From contig JAOCZO010000034.1 in the NCBI GenBank assembly GCA_026413255.1, positions 24,342-88,341 of the forward strand: DNA of 64,000 bases, in the 5' to 3' direction. A program made the position numbers and the translations under genes. A model generated the notes under the pieces. That model worked only from the letters and a program-made list of their open reading frames with translations, made no database searches and was not told the DNA's origin. Positions 12,156-22,875 of the stretch are shown here, piece by piece. Origin of the DNA: Fereydounia khargensis (taxonomy: Eukaryota > Basidiomycota > Ustilaginomycetes > Urocystidales > Fereydouniaceae). Positions within the stretch are counted from its first letter, which is position 1, and each line of letters begins with the position of its first letter.

Positions 12156-12650
12156 CAAATGCAGAAGCCGTGGAATGTTACTGTAGTGACCATGATGCTA
12201 CGATGGCTCGACGGGGGGAGGGGTAAGGATACAACAATGGCTCGATTAGGTTCAGATCGGCACGACGTTCACCTTACAGCCCTGAAACATGACAGGAATG
12301 ACAGCCTGCACGCAGGATGCAAGACTGTAGTTACCTCTAGAATCGGGATGGGGACGAGAAGAAGGGCTCAGATCTGTCACATTCTTTCGAGAGAGCGGTA
12401 ACCTCTACACTTGCAGGTTGTGAGCATCGGGGAGTCTGGATTAACGAGCGTGGGGTAAGAGCGTGTCATGATCGTTTGGGTAGCGGTTGGGGATGCCGCA
12501 TGGTCGGACGCACGCATCCGTATTGAGCAAGTTTCATTTGGCATGCCCACGGTGCCATGACGCGGGCGAAAACTAGCGCCTGACGCCGGCGTACAGCTAG
12601 GAGCCCCACCAGCCTCAACACATGATCGCAAGGGTACTGCACGTGCATGG

Positions 12651-12682
12651 TACAGCGCAGTACAGCACTGTACAGCACGGTA
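12651..12682. repeat. TACAGCAC/TGTACAG motif cluster 2
   Basis: Four spaced TACAG units with imperfect palindromic arrangement, roughly 1.5 kb upstream of the hydrophobin start. Same dispersed family as the neighbouring clusters. Confidence 0.5.
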
Positions 12683-12950
12683 AGTTGAGGTGGATTTGGG
12701 TTTGTCAACGCTGTGGCTTCTGCGCGCTGAATGTGAGGCATCTCATCCCATGGGTCAGCGAGGCCCCACGTCGAATACCGCCAGCGAGCCATCTATACCG
12801 AAGGACCCCAGGTCGCACCACTGCACTCCAGTCGGAGTGGAAAGCAATTCAATTCCTTTGACGAGAGCCACATGTGGAATGCGACCCTATCTTGTATTCT
12901 ACGGGAGCCTCAGGTTCTATTGGGGATCAAAACAACCATCCATCAGTTCT

Positions 12951-12973
12951 GTACGTACAGGACAGTACTGTTT
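12951..12973. repeat. GTACGTACAG...CAGTACTG motif cluster 3
   Basis: Contains the palindromes GTAC and CAGTACTG within 23 bases, in the gap upstream of the hydrophobin. Confidence 0.5.
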
Positions 12974-13534
12974 TCTCGAGGCGGGCAGACAGGCAGCAAG
13001 GTTGGCATGTGGCAAGCGAGGGGGCGCGGGGCGCGGGAACGGGAATTGTCGCTGAGGCAGCGGATTCCACTCTACTGCTGCTCCAGCAAGGCGAGGAACG
13101 CGTTTGTCTGCCTTGCCTGGCCCCTGCCTGCTTTGTCTGTCCTGCATGTTTGGGGGCCTTTACTGCCCTCTGTTACGGCCATCCAAATCTCAATTGCACA
13201 CTCAGACACACCAGTTGAGCAGGAATACAAAATTCTTAATCCAGAAAATGCAGTACCGCAATCCAGTAGCCATACCGGCGCGTGCTGCATTCCAGTCTGC
13301 TGGGCCGAGTTGCAAGCCACTCTGAGCCAACAGCCAGCCCAGCCAACCATCACCAGTCTCGCTTGGCTGGGGATTAAGTGTGTCGGATACTGCGTTCCTC
13401 GACTGGCCTGCAATCTCAACCGTCTTAGATGCATCCGAAGCGCCCAAACGAGTACCGTCCCGCAGCAGCCTGTCGATCCCCACCTCGCCTGTTGACGCAC
13501 CTCTCAACTGTGTCTGGCTGATTCATGAGTAGAG

Positions 13535-13555
13535 TTACAGTACTGTACTGTACAG
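13535..13555. repeat. TACAGTACTGTACTGTACAG motif cluster 4
   Basis: The best-formed palindromic copy in this gap, about 600 bp before the hydrophobin ATG. It may be a regulatory site or a decayed short repeat; the sequence alone does not decide. Confidence 0.55.
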
Positions 13556-13662
13556 AAGACTAGTTGCACGGTACGGTAAACAGGCGCCATGTCCATTCTC
13601 AAGCATCGAGTCCGTGCGTGTGCCCTCCCCGCCTTACCTTTCGCAGCCACCAGCTGCATTCT

Positions 13663-13691
13663 CCCTGCCTGCCTGCCTGCCTGCCTGCCTT
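13663..13691. repeat. CCTG tetranucleotide microsatellite
   Basis: About seven tandem units of CCTG in the non-coding region before the hydrophobin. Simple repeat, no coding role. Confidence 0.85.
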
Positions 13692-14003
13692 GCAATTTTG
13701 GCCGGCCCTCCACCGTCGTCTCGCGTAGCCAAGCCCACCAGACCTGTCGATCCCCACTCGAGGTGAGGTATACCATTGGTTGTGCTTCTGAATCCGGTGT
13801 TCAAGCTCACTGGAATGCTCCGTTCCAAGTTCTACCTCTACCGTGGCGCTGTCATGTCAGTCAGAGACAATCGCATGTTTCTCGTCCCGAGTCTCCCCTG
13901 TGCGAGTGTGTGTCTCGAGGAGAATTCTTTCCAGTACCAACGCTTCAATCAGTCACCTCATCCCTCGCAATCAGCAGTGACTAGCACCAGTTGGACGGAA
14001 AGG

Positions 14004-14010
14004 TATAAGA
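14004..14010 (+). promoter_or_regulatory. Candidate TATA element of the hydrophobin gene
   Basis: TATAAGA lies 149 bases before the hydrophobin start and is followed by a CT-rich leader (about 14060-14111) of the kind found next to strongly expressed fungal start sites. The call rests on sequence and position only. Confidence 0.45.
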
Positions 14011-14152
14011 CGTGGGGATTTGACGTGCTTTCAATCCCCTTTCTCATCATCAATCCACTCCAGTTCTCTCTCTCCACTCCACTCTCTTCTCTCTCTCTCT
14101 ATTCACTCTCTTTCGGCTTTGCCAAACAAACCCCCAAACCCCCTCAGCTAAA

Positions 14153-14581
14153 ATGCAGTTCAAGACCATCTTCGTTACCCTCGCCGCTGTTGCCACCATG
14201 GCCTCGGCTATGCCCACTGGTGACTCTCACAAGGGCCAGTGCTCCACTGGTACCGCCCAGTGCTGCTCGCAGGTTGTAAGTATCTCTCTCGCATCGCTGC
14301 AATACCAGCCACGACTGCACAGTATCTCACCATTTCACTCTCCTTTTGTATCCCAACAGCACTCCGGCAAGGACGCCAAGGACGCCCTCGCTGGTCTCGG
14401 CCTTGCCTTCAACGACCTCCTTGAGGGCACCATCGGTCTTGACTGCCAGCAGATCCCCGTCGGTGTCCTCGGTGTTGCCGCCGCTGTGCAGAACACCTGC
14501 AAGAACACCGCTGTCTGCTGTGAGGGTACCGCCAACAACGGCCTCGTCCAGACCTCGTGCACTCCCCTCTCCATCAACTAA
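14153..14581 (+). CDS. Class I hydrophobin (secreted)
   Basis: Small secreted amphipathic protein expected to self-assemble at air-water or cell-surface interfaces and coat aerial hyphae or spores. Two exons, 14153-14275 and 14360-14581, give 114 residues. Residues 1-19 form a signal peptide ending in ASA. The eight cysteines follow C-X6-CC-X31-C-X17-C-X5-CC-X12-C, which fits class I spacing. The 84 bp intron falls between the first CC pair and the fourth Cys, starts GTAAGT and ends CAACAG. It is a multiple of three and has no stop, so an unspliced mRNA would insert 28 residues into the first loop. The gene stands alone with a long upstream gap, TATA-like element and CT-rich leader, suggesting regulated strong expression. 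Ustilago hydrophobins such as Hum2 are the natural comparison, but orthology is not claimed. Confidence 0.92.
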   Translation: MQFKTIFVTLAAVATMASAMPTGDSHKGQCSTGTAQCCSQVVSISLASLQYQPRLHSISPFHSPFVSQQHSGKDAKDALAGLGLAFNDLLEGTIGLDCQQIPVGVLGVAAAVQNTCKNTAVCCEGTANNGLVQTSCTPLSIN

Positions 14582-15203
14582 GCAGTTGCTTGGATCGCAC
14601 ACTTCCCCTGGTCCCGCCGCGGGGGGTTTACCCCACATCATGCCCTCTCCCTCCTACGTGGGGCTGGCACTGATTGAGGTGAATCTTTTCTTGTACGGAC
14701 TTTATAATTTCCCCTCTCTCTCCTAGTCACCTCTACCGCATTCGAATTCCTAGCATCATCTGTATTCCCATCTTCATCTCATAATTCCTACACAAAACAC
14801 ACAAAAACATAAAGCGTCTGATGACTGTGCTTGCTTGCTACCTAACCAAGTTCCTCTTTTGCAACCATATTCAATTAGTTTAAAACTCTTTTCTTTTCTT
14901 ATCATCGAATCGATCTTCTTGGACGCTTTGCTGTTAAAATGCATCGTCAGTTTGGTGTATATTCTCCCATGACGATGTATGGCTACGCCGACCTTTGCTT
15001 TGTGTTTGCTGACTGTGTGTCGAAGAGCGAACAGGGAATGCAAGGCAGGATGCTGATGCTCGCGGATCCGTTCAGTTGGCTATGGATGCGCGTCACGTGA
15101 TGCATTCTGAGCGTGATGCAATCCAATCCCAGCTCCCATGCACGGCACCATCTTCCTGAACCACCCGTGGGGAGTCCTTCTTTGCCTCCACCACGCACGC
15201 GCC
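14582..15203. other. Gap between hydrophobin and MICOS gene
   Basis: AT-rich 3' region of the hydrophobin (TTTATAATTT near 14700 and several A/T runs up to about 14960) followed by the promoter of the next gene. No coding evidence and no repeat of note. Confidence 0.5.
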
Positions 15204-16101
15204 ATGTCATCGTCTATGGTAAGTTTACACGAACGTTCTGAGTACGCCCAAAGCAAGCCCTGACTATCAGCTGTCTCGTAGATCTCCAAAGCGCTCCTGC
15301 GCACCGCGTCCATCGCAGCTGCAACTGCCGTGGTTGCGTCGCCCGTCTATGCTGAGGAGGAGAAGCGAGCCAACAAGGTATGTTCTGCCCCTCTCCCCTA
15401 TGTGTGGTACTGTGAGTGCTTACCGAGTGTCTGGGCAGCTGTCGATTTACCCGGAGCCTGAGGCGGCTGTGACGCTTGTGCCTACGCAGACCGAGCTGGA
15501 GCGCCAGATCGGGTCTGCTCGCCGCCGAGTCGACTCGCTCACCCAGTCCGCACGATCCAGTCTCACGTCGAGCGTGAACAGCTGGATCGGCGTCGAGAAG
15601 CGCATCGAGACCCGCGTCAAGTCCCTCATCCCCGCAGACGAGCCGCTCACCCCCGGTCTCCTCTACGTCGGCGTCGCCACGCTCGCCGGCTCCGTCTTTA
15701 CTCGCTTCCGTAAGTCCTCCCCTCCCCATCTACTGTGCTGTACACTCACTGACGGAGTGCGAAATCTAGGCGCGTTCCCGATCCGCTTCCTCACACCACC
15801 ACTACTCGCCGTGGCGTCGCTCAACTACTTTAACCCCAAGCTCGCCACCAACGTCGGAGACTACTACACCTCCATCGAGCAGGCGCACTTGCCCGCCCTC
15901 ACGGAACAACGTCAAGCCCTCTTCCAGCAGGCTTCAAAGGCCTGGAAGTCTGCCGAACAGTCTGTAGAACACGCAAAGTCGTCCGCCGAACACGGCCTCA
16001 AGTCCGGCCTCGACTCGGTCGAAAAGTCAACCGGTCTCAAAGTCGCAAACGTCGTTGGAAACGCGAAGGACAAGGTCGACGCTCAGCTCAAAGCCGTCTA
16101 A
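15204..16101 (+). CDS. MICOS complex subunit, Mic26/Mic27 (apolipoprotein O-like)
   Basis: Inner mitochondrial membrane protein expected to act in the MICOS complex at cristae junctions. Four exons, 15204-15218, 15282-15377, 15439-15709 and 15770-16101, encode 237 residues; the first exon codes only MSSSM. An N-terminal hydrophobic stretch (residues about 13-28, ending SPVYAEEE) looks like a targeting or anchor segment. The ApoO-like core follows: an SIYPEPEA motif, an amphipathic helix, a Gly-containing membrane segment (TPGLLYVGVATLAGSVF), then RAFPIRFLTPP and YFNPKLATNVGDYY. The C-terminal third is a helical Lys/Ala/Glu stretch. Introns are 63, 61 and 60 bp. Fungal Mic26 and Mic27 are hard to separate by eye, so no symbol is given. 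The gene converges on the coiled-coil gene downstream. Confidence 0.82.
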
Positions 16102-16342
16102 CTTGTGGCACGGTTCATCGCTGTAGATCCGATCATCTGTTTGGTATGCAATTTCTACACTATTCTCTTGCACGAACGAACGAGCGGGAGCGGGTCACAT
16201 CCTCAGCCGAGTGAGCACACGGCAATGCACGCTAACGCTAGTCTGGGTTTTGCGTTGCTCTGCATTCGGTGGCAGGGAATATTGGGGATATCCGACTCTG
16301 TAGAAAGACAAAGGAGAAAGAAAGAGTGTGGGAAGCGATCTT

Positions 16343-19300
16343 TCATTTTTCAAACAGGCCACTGACGGCCGCCTCGGTCTTTTCCAGCAGAGCACGGAGC
16401 ATAGTCACTTCCTGTTCCAGCTTTTCAATCTGGCCTTCCTGGACTGCAGTTTTCGAGAGAAGCAGTCTGTTCTCGCGTCTGGTGGTTTCGAACAGGTGTT
16501 CGATCGCAACCATCTTGCCCGTCTCTAGTCTTGCCCGGATCTGTGCGGCGCGTGCGGGTGCCTGGAATGCCGGGTCCTGTGTCTGTTCGCAGGCACACAG
16601 GGGTGGACCAGCGCATCGTAACGAGTTGGTCTGTGTCGACAGCTCCCAGACCGAGCCGGTAGTAAAGCACGACTGGCGCGACGAGAGGTGCTGGATCGTC
16701 TTGCCCACGGCAGCAGGCATCGCCTCGTCCCCGTCCAGCAGCGTGCAGAGCACCGTATTGACACGCACATGCGTCTGCTCACTCGCAATGGCCAGATTTC
16801 GACTCAGACCCAACAGAGCATGCTTCTGCATCTCAACCATCCCCGAATCATTGCTCCCGTCGCAAAAGATAGCATTGATCAGCGACGCGCCCGAGAAGAG
16901 CTCCGCCTCATCCGTCATCTCATCCACCGCCTCGATCTCGTTCCCACGCCTGACTGCATGCGACTTGAGCAGAGACACTTGAGCCTGCATCGTGTCGTGG
17001 ATAGCCACAAGATCTTCCTGCTGTCCGTCAAGCGAAAAGACGTTCATCACACAGTCGATCTGATCAAACCGCTCCTCGCTCGCCTGCACTGCCCGCTCGA
17101 CGCTGAGCGAGCTCTGCTTGTCCACAACAAAGGGAAGAAACTCCGTGTCCGGTGCGATGCCTCGGATCGTCTCGACAATGCTGGCAGCCTGATCCGCGCT
17201 CCCACATCCCACTACAACCGCCCGCACGTTCGGGCCCAGCAGAGAATCGATCGTGCGAGAGACGGTCGCCGAGTCGTCGCCAATCACCAGGATGACCTGT
17301 CGCTCTCGACTGCTGGCAGCCACGGATGCAGGACATGGTCCTTGCTCTCCAATCTCAAGCCGGTGCGACGGACAAGCATAGTACGTTTTCGGCAAGTCAC
17401 CGTAAGCTCGGAGCGGTAGGTGCGGACTTGGCATGAGGCTTTTTCGAGCGCCTCCGCGCCAGATTGTCGGAGTAGTTGGCTCGCGAAAGTTGGCAGACTC
17501 GTCTCGAACCGAAGAGGGAGTCACCGGCATGTTGAAAAGGACATCGTGTCCTCCTGCAGATTCCATCGTCGCGGACGAGTCGTTGCGCCTTCGAGGAGTG
17601 TGGTGAGCGTCGTTCTCCTCATGGACGCTGCTGGCCCGATGATTCTGGCTTCCGTCAACATCGAGCACTGCCAGTCGTGGTGTAGTGATCGAGCTTGGGG
17701 ACGGGCGTGTTCTTCCTCGAATCTTGGTCATACTATCGGGGCTCTGACCGAGGCCCTTGCTCTCCGATGCGTAAAAGTGCGGCGAACGAGCGGTACCGAA
17801 AACGTCAGATGGTCTCCTCGCCTCGTGTTCGAGCCCAATCGTGAGGGGAGCGACTGTAGAAGATGCCAGGAGAAGCTCAAGGTGTGCGGTCAACGTACGT
17901 TCCTCAGCAAGTACCCTGCGCACCTTGAGAATATTGAATTGGTTGTTAGCAGCGATCTCCCTTGTTTCTTCCTCCCAGAGTACTCGCTCGCGTGCGCGTT
18001 GTTCGATGCTGGCTTGCTGGAGCAGTTTCAGGTCTTCCTCACGCATGACAATTTGCTCTGACAACGTGCCAAGCTGCAGTCGCAGGTGTTTGTTTTCATC
18101 CTCGAGGTCTTCCACCGTATCCTGAGTGAGCTCGAGACGAGATCGAAGCGCCTGCGCTTCTGACAGCTACGAGAAACCAAAGTGATGGTTAGTACGGAAG
18201 ACCCCACGAGCTGAAATGTGAGACTGTCCAGACATACCTGCTCCCTCCAGCCTTCTTCGAGCTTCAATCCGACCTTGCGAAGATTTTCAGCATCTTTCTC
18301 AGTCCGTAAGGTGTGCTTGGCATCCGCACAGCTCATGATGAGCTCTGTAAGCCGATTCTCGTCAACTTCGCGTCGCGGGAGGCGGACTCGGATGTCATCG
18401 TCAATGTCAACTTGCTTCTGCTGCTGTTGCTTTCCAAACGTTTTTGCACTTTTGAAACCAGAAGCCAGGCCACTGAGCTGCTTGGAAAACATACTCAACG
18501 TTGTCGGGGCACGATTCGCGACAGGAGCGGGCGCTGGAATGTTTGCTTGGCCTGCCGGAACCGACGGACTCGAGGGCTTGACGGGTCGGACATTGGATGC
18601 CGGCGAAGCAGGATCCCGGTGGATAGGATCGGAAACTGTCGCCTCATTTGACGTAACCTCAGATCCGACCACAGAAGTGCCTGGTACTTGTGGTGTGACG
18701 GTGCCGGATAGCTGCGGAGTGGCGATATCCGGCGATGGTGTTGACGCGTTGAGCCGCTGGCCCCGCCGAGCTGGCCTTGGGGGGCGCTGAATAGAGTCTT
18801 GTCTTCTCGACTCTCCCTTCTGGCTCGAGAGTGCACCATCTTGATGTTGGTTGGACGAGCTGCTGGCCGCCTCATCCTCTTGCAGAGGAGAAGAAGGCAG
18901 AGCAGGAAGCGAATGCTGAGGGGGCTGCGTTTTAAAGCCCTGCTTTCGTACATCAGGCGAGGACATCGGGCTTGGATTGGTACTTGAGCCGATAGCCTCT
19001 CCAATGTCCTGCATCAGACCTCTGACAGAATCAAATAGATCATCTTGATAATTGTTACCGGGGAAGTTGGATATGCCCAGGCCTTGGTGTGATTCTGCGG
19101 TCGGGAGCGTTTGTCCGAGCGAGTATGCTTTGAGATTGTGCTTGCCGCCCTCGGGTTTGAGCTGAGAGCCAAGTTCGTGCTTTGCCCTGGTATCAACCCT
19201 TAGATGCCTGAGATTGTCTAGGTGCCTGGAGACCGAGTCGTAGTCGCTCGTCACGTCGGTCTCGGTATCTGTGATACTCAGTTGGCTGTCACTAGCGGAA

Positions 19301-19740
19301 AGAGAAGCGCTTTCAGACGAGGAGGCACTGAGACTAGGGTCGACTGAGGGAGGCGGGCTGAGGATAGGCTTGGGCAGATTGTCAAAGTTGATTCGGGTGA
19401 TGTAAGTTGACTGTCTCCGTGAGTTCGCAGAGCGATGGGGCTGGGGCGTCAAGTTGCCTGGCATAGGTGGCGAACTGCCGTTTGAAAAGGAATGAGACCT
19501 CGGGGTAGGCTCGGTGATGCTGGCTGGACTGAGGAGAGAGCGGGATTCGAGATAGATACCACTGCTGGCACGTCTTGCACTGAGTCGATCGCCTGGACAT
19601 AGAAATGGCTTGGTGGGCATCGCGGTCAGTGAGCTGGAAGAAGGCAACTCGGAGGTCTTTGGCCGATTGTATAGAGAGTACCGTTTCGTAGGAGGCGCTC
19701 CTGGAGACGCGGCTCCAGCGGGAATGTATGACACGGGCAT
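16343..19740 (-). CDS. Large coiled-coil protein with a degenerate SDR/Rossmann-like segment, function unknown
   Basis: I do not recognise a named family. Two exons (19740-18238 and 18166-16343, 71 bp intron, phase 0) give 1108 residues. Residues 1-470 are Ser/Pro-rich and probably disordered. A coiled coil runs from about 475 to 610 across the splice junction (DTVEDLEDENKHLRLQLGTL). Then comes a second disordered linker. A Rossmann-like segment follows at about 785-1000 (RQVILVIGDDSATV, then VVVGCGSADQAASIVETI) that resembles a short-chain dehydrogenase but lacks the usual GxxxGxG loop, and no Tyr-x3-Lys catalytic pair is evident. A second coiled coil at about 1050-1105 ends the chain. The open frame extends upstream to 20049, but the ATG at 19740 was preferred because the upstream part lacks protein-like composition. 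A scaffold role is possible but unproven. Confidence 0.7.
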
Positions 19741-21453
19741 CTTGATAGACCACCGAAAAGTGTTTAGTTCGACGAGCTCGCCGAACGGAAGGTTCTGTGG
19801 TTGCGGTGGAAGTGTAGAAGAGAAAGGTTTCGAAGTGAGAGAAGGAAGCCAAGTTGGTTGGATGGATAAAAAGAGGCTGATATCCAAGATCCCTTGGTGA
19901 TCAGGGGGTGTGGGCCAACGTGTGAGAGCAGAGCAGGAGACAATGAACTCTTGTGCCAGTTGACTCGCTGCTGACACGCCAATGAATAGTTTGTTGACAG
20001 GCGATACCTGGGCTTGGGAACGGTTGAAGAGCTTATGCGTTTGTGGCAACTCGGGGCGTTGATGGCTTGTCTAGGACGAGACGGAAGTGCGAAATGAGTT
20101 TGCTGGCTCGCGGCTTGAGGGCGGACAAGGCAACACCGGGAATGGGAGCGTGGAAACAGTCAGAGAGACATGAACGGGACGACGAAATGAGTTGGACGGC
20201 TGAACGGAAGGAACAAACCGCAACTTGGTCGCAAGTCAGCAGTACAGGTGCCAAGGATGACTGTAGCTGGTTGCTGAATGAGCTGGCAACGGCTTGAAAG
20301 GCTTGCTGCGGTGAATTTGATCGTGATGGGAGCGTTGAAGGGAAGATGATGGTGGGAAGCACGAATGACGAGATGGAGATGCCAGAATGAGGTGGGACCC
20401 GAAGGGCCGAAGGGGAAGGGGATTGCATCAAGGTTATGGCTACAGTCTCAAGCTAACCCGACGGAGGGGTGGGCTCGCTGGTGGAGGAGGCCTCGACTGC
20501 ACTAGGTCGATCATGTCTGGGAGAAGGAGGAAGAGCAAACAATCTGGCAGAGACAATAGCTCGGGGCCAGCCATGGGCATGGCCATGCTGTATGTAGGTC
20601 GGGCGTATGGGGCCGCTTGACTTTCTGGCGCATGAGGCGAAGTGTCAAACTTGCATTTTGCTGCACTGCACGGAGGCCAGCAGAGCGCTTTACGTCGTGA
20701 AATCTGTGGGACAACCTTTGGCTCTCTCCGGCCCGTATCATGCGGTGCAGCCTGCTGGTCTGGTGCTCAGATCGAGACGAGGGAAATGAGATGAAAGGCA
20801 AGGTGGTCGATTGAGACAGCAAATTAAGGGGAATCGGGCAGCATGTGTGCTCTCCGCTCTGTCTTGACACTGTGTGCGCTCTCCGCTCTCCCCTTGCATC
20901 TCGGCCATCCCATCTGATGGGTCGATTTGCCTGCTGCACTCAGCGTCAATACGTGCCATTCGCGCGCAGGAAGTGTGCGCAGCACTTTGCTCGCTGCTTG
21001 TTTCTCCTTTCGGTGGGGATGGAAGCCAGGCTGGTTGCTACTTTTATGTTGCCCTTCTCGGGGATGGATTCCCATGGCTCGGCCGTGCCGCTATGCTACA
21101 GTACAGTACAGTACTGTTCTGTACAGTACTGTAGTACATTTGCCATGCCATCATGTCGTGCATGCCAAAGTGTGCAGTTTGAGGTGCACTAGCGCAGTGT
21201 TTGTGGCTCGCGCCGTGAGTCAAGTGGACCCTGACAGCAGAATTGTGCATCCCCGACGCGTCCTCTTGCAGAGAGTCAGTCGGTCAGCCAGTCGGTCAGC
21301 CAGTCAGTCGCGTCTCCTGCTGAGCACCACGTCCCTCTCCAAGCTCGGACTGCAAATGCAGACGGGGAGCGTGTGAGTGGCTTCGATTGCAGAACAGTCC
21401 CCCCTCCTTGGCCCGCCCGCACTGTAGTGGACCTCCTTGCACGCATCCCAAGA
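19741..21453. other. 1.7 kb gap between two minus-strand genes
   Basis: It should contain the coiled-coil gene's promoter and leader next to 19741 and the terminator of the SCI1-like gene next to 21453. Open frames here are short and domain-free. The densest copy of the TACAGTACTGTA motif (21097-21137) and GTCAGCCA-type repeats (about 21278-21310) are the only structured elements noted. Confidence 0.5.
21097..21137. repeat. TACAGTAC motif cluster 5, longest copy
   Basis: Forty-one bases made almost entirely of TACAG and TACTGT units, forming an imperfect inverted repeat around CTGTTCTG. It could fold into a hairpin. It is the clearest member of the dispersed family. Confidence 0.65.
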
Positions 21454-22875
21454 TCAGGAACTCCCGCCCCCAAATCGTTGTTGGGCCAGCTGCACGATTT
21501 GTTTGTACGTTTGCTGGTCAGCACAGGCTACCAGGCTACAAAACACAACCCGATGCACACCAACATCAGTTGGGCGGGGCACTCACCTGCTTGAACATGG
21601 CCATGGTCTCGTCCTCGCGCGACCGCATCGCTGTCACACGTTCGCTCATTTCGGATTGACGCTCTGCTTTGCGCTCCTCGCGAGCGCCTTCTCGACGCCG
21701 TCTGGACCGTTCCCGCTCTTGAAGCCTGTGCGTGAAATAAACGTTTGTCAGATCGAGCCTGGTCAATCAGCCATGGATGATCCAACACTCACGCCTTCTG
21801 AAAGTCGTCTCCGCCTCCAAGCAGCGTCGAGTCGTCCATCTCGAATCCGTCATCCTCCTTGCGGTTGGCAAATTCGCGATTGGCTGCGTTCTTCTCCCTC
21901 CGCTTCTCGATCAGCGCATCGCGCCCCGTAGCCCTCGGCGCCATCTCTTCGGCAAGTTCCCTGGCATCCCTGTTGGACCGTCGTCTCTCGCCCGCGTCCT
22001 GCCGCCTCTGTGCCTCTGCAGCTGCCTCTCTCTCATACTGTCTCTCGGCGTAGCTTGAAGCCGCGGATGCGCCTTTGCCTCCCCATCCTGAATCGCGAGC
22101 TCCCGTGTTGGAGCCACTGCCCTTGAGCTCAACATCCTCGTCATCAACGCCTCCCAGACGTTGACGCTTGCCCGCCCTGCGCTCAGCCTCTCGTGCCTCG
22201 ATCGCGCCCCGTGACTGTGCATTGGTCATGGTATCTACGGTATCCCGAACACTGTCGAGGACCTCTTGTTCTTGCTGCGTATAGGATGCTTTGGCAGCAA
22301 AGCCCCACTTATGACGTGTCTGCGAGGAAGATGGTGCCGCAGCCGACCGGATCCTGCCCAGGTAAAAATCGTCTATTCATGGCCATTTATGGCCCGGAAC
22401 CGTCAGCACTGCAAGAAAACATTGAGCCGTCTTGGACGATGGCTGGGCACTCACCAGGAAGTCTGCCGCGGTTCCACTTGTCAACAAACTTGTCAAAGTA
22501 TCTGCGCGCATCTTTGCTGGAGATCTCATCGAGATACTTGCGTTTGGACTGGGCAAGCCACACTTTGAATTCCGCCGCCTTTTGAAAGTAGTCGTCTTGA
22601 CTCAGTGGAAGTGCGCCTAGCTCTGCTAGCTTGGGATCGAGCGGAGCAGGTCCCTCGGATGTATCGGATTGGTCTCCATCCTGGTCTCTGTGACGCTCGG
22701 ATCGACTGTGCCTGTGTTCACGGTCACGGTCACGGTCATGGGCCCTGCGCTCTCTTCTGTCATCCGGAGAGCGGCGCCTCTTGCTGCGGTGATCGTCACC
22801 GGCATGGCTCCTATCGGGTCGCCTCTCGCGATCGTGACGATCTCGCTCTCGGTGGCGGGAGGACTCGTGGTCCAT
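21454..22875 (-). CDS. RS/RD-rich nuclear protein with SCI1-type (style cell-cycle inhibitor 1-like) domain
   Basis: Four exons (22875-22455, 22372-21793, 21725-21587, 21489-21454) encode 391 residues. The first 80 residues are rich in RD, RE and RS dipeptides, as in nuclear-speckle and pre-mRNA processing proteins. Residues about 107-155 carry the domain DDYFQKAAEFKVWL, then a DARRYFDKFVDKWNRG helix, continuing over the first intron into DDFYLGRIRS and TRHKWGF. From memory this matches the plant SCI1 family (two motifs: YFxKxxEFxxWL and a W-containing closing motif). Long charged helices follow, and the tiny last exon codes LAQQRFGGGSS. Exon 2 was placed by requiring the conserved FYLG continuation, which selects the acceptor at 22373. 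Introns are 82, 67 and 97 bp. The fungal role is unknown; involvement in splicing or cell-cycle control is inference. Confidence 0.72.

Larger units (their letters stand above)
11631..14152. other. 2.5 kb gene-free region upstream of the hydrophobin
   Basis: This long gap holds the eL28 3' end and presumably the hydrophobin control region. Open frames up to 207 codons exist but show no domain, repeat each other on opposite strands and lack coding-like third positions. At least four clusters of a TACAGTACTGTA-type motif lie here (12143-12155, 12651-12682, 12951-12973, 13535-13555), as does a CCTG tetranucleotide array. No transposon open frame or terminal inverted repeats were recognised. Confidence 0.55.

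Noticed and set aside
12872-13495. Possible 207-codon gene upstream of the hydrophobin
   Set aside because: No domain, no coding-like codon pattern, overlapped by several other frames on both strands.
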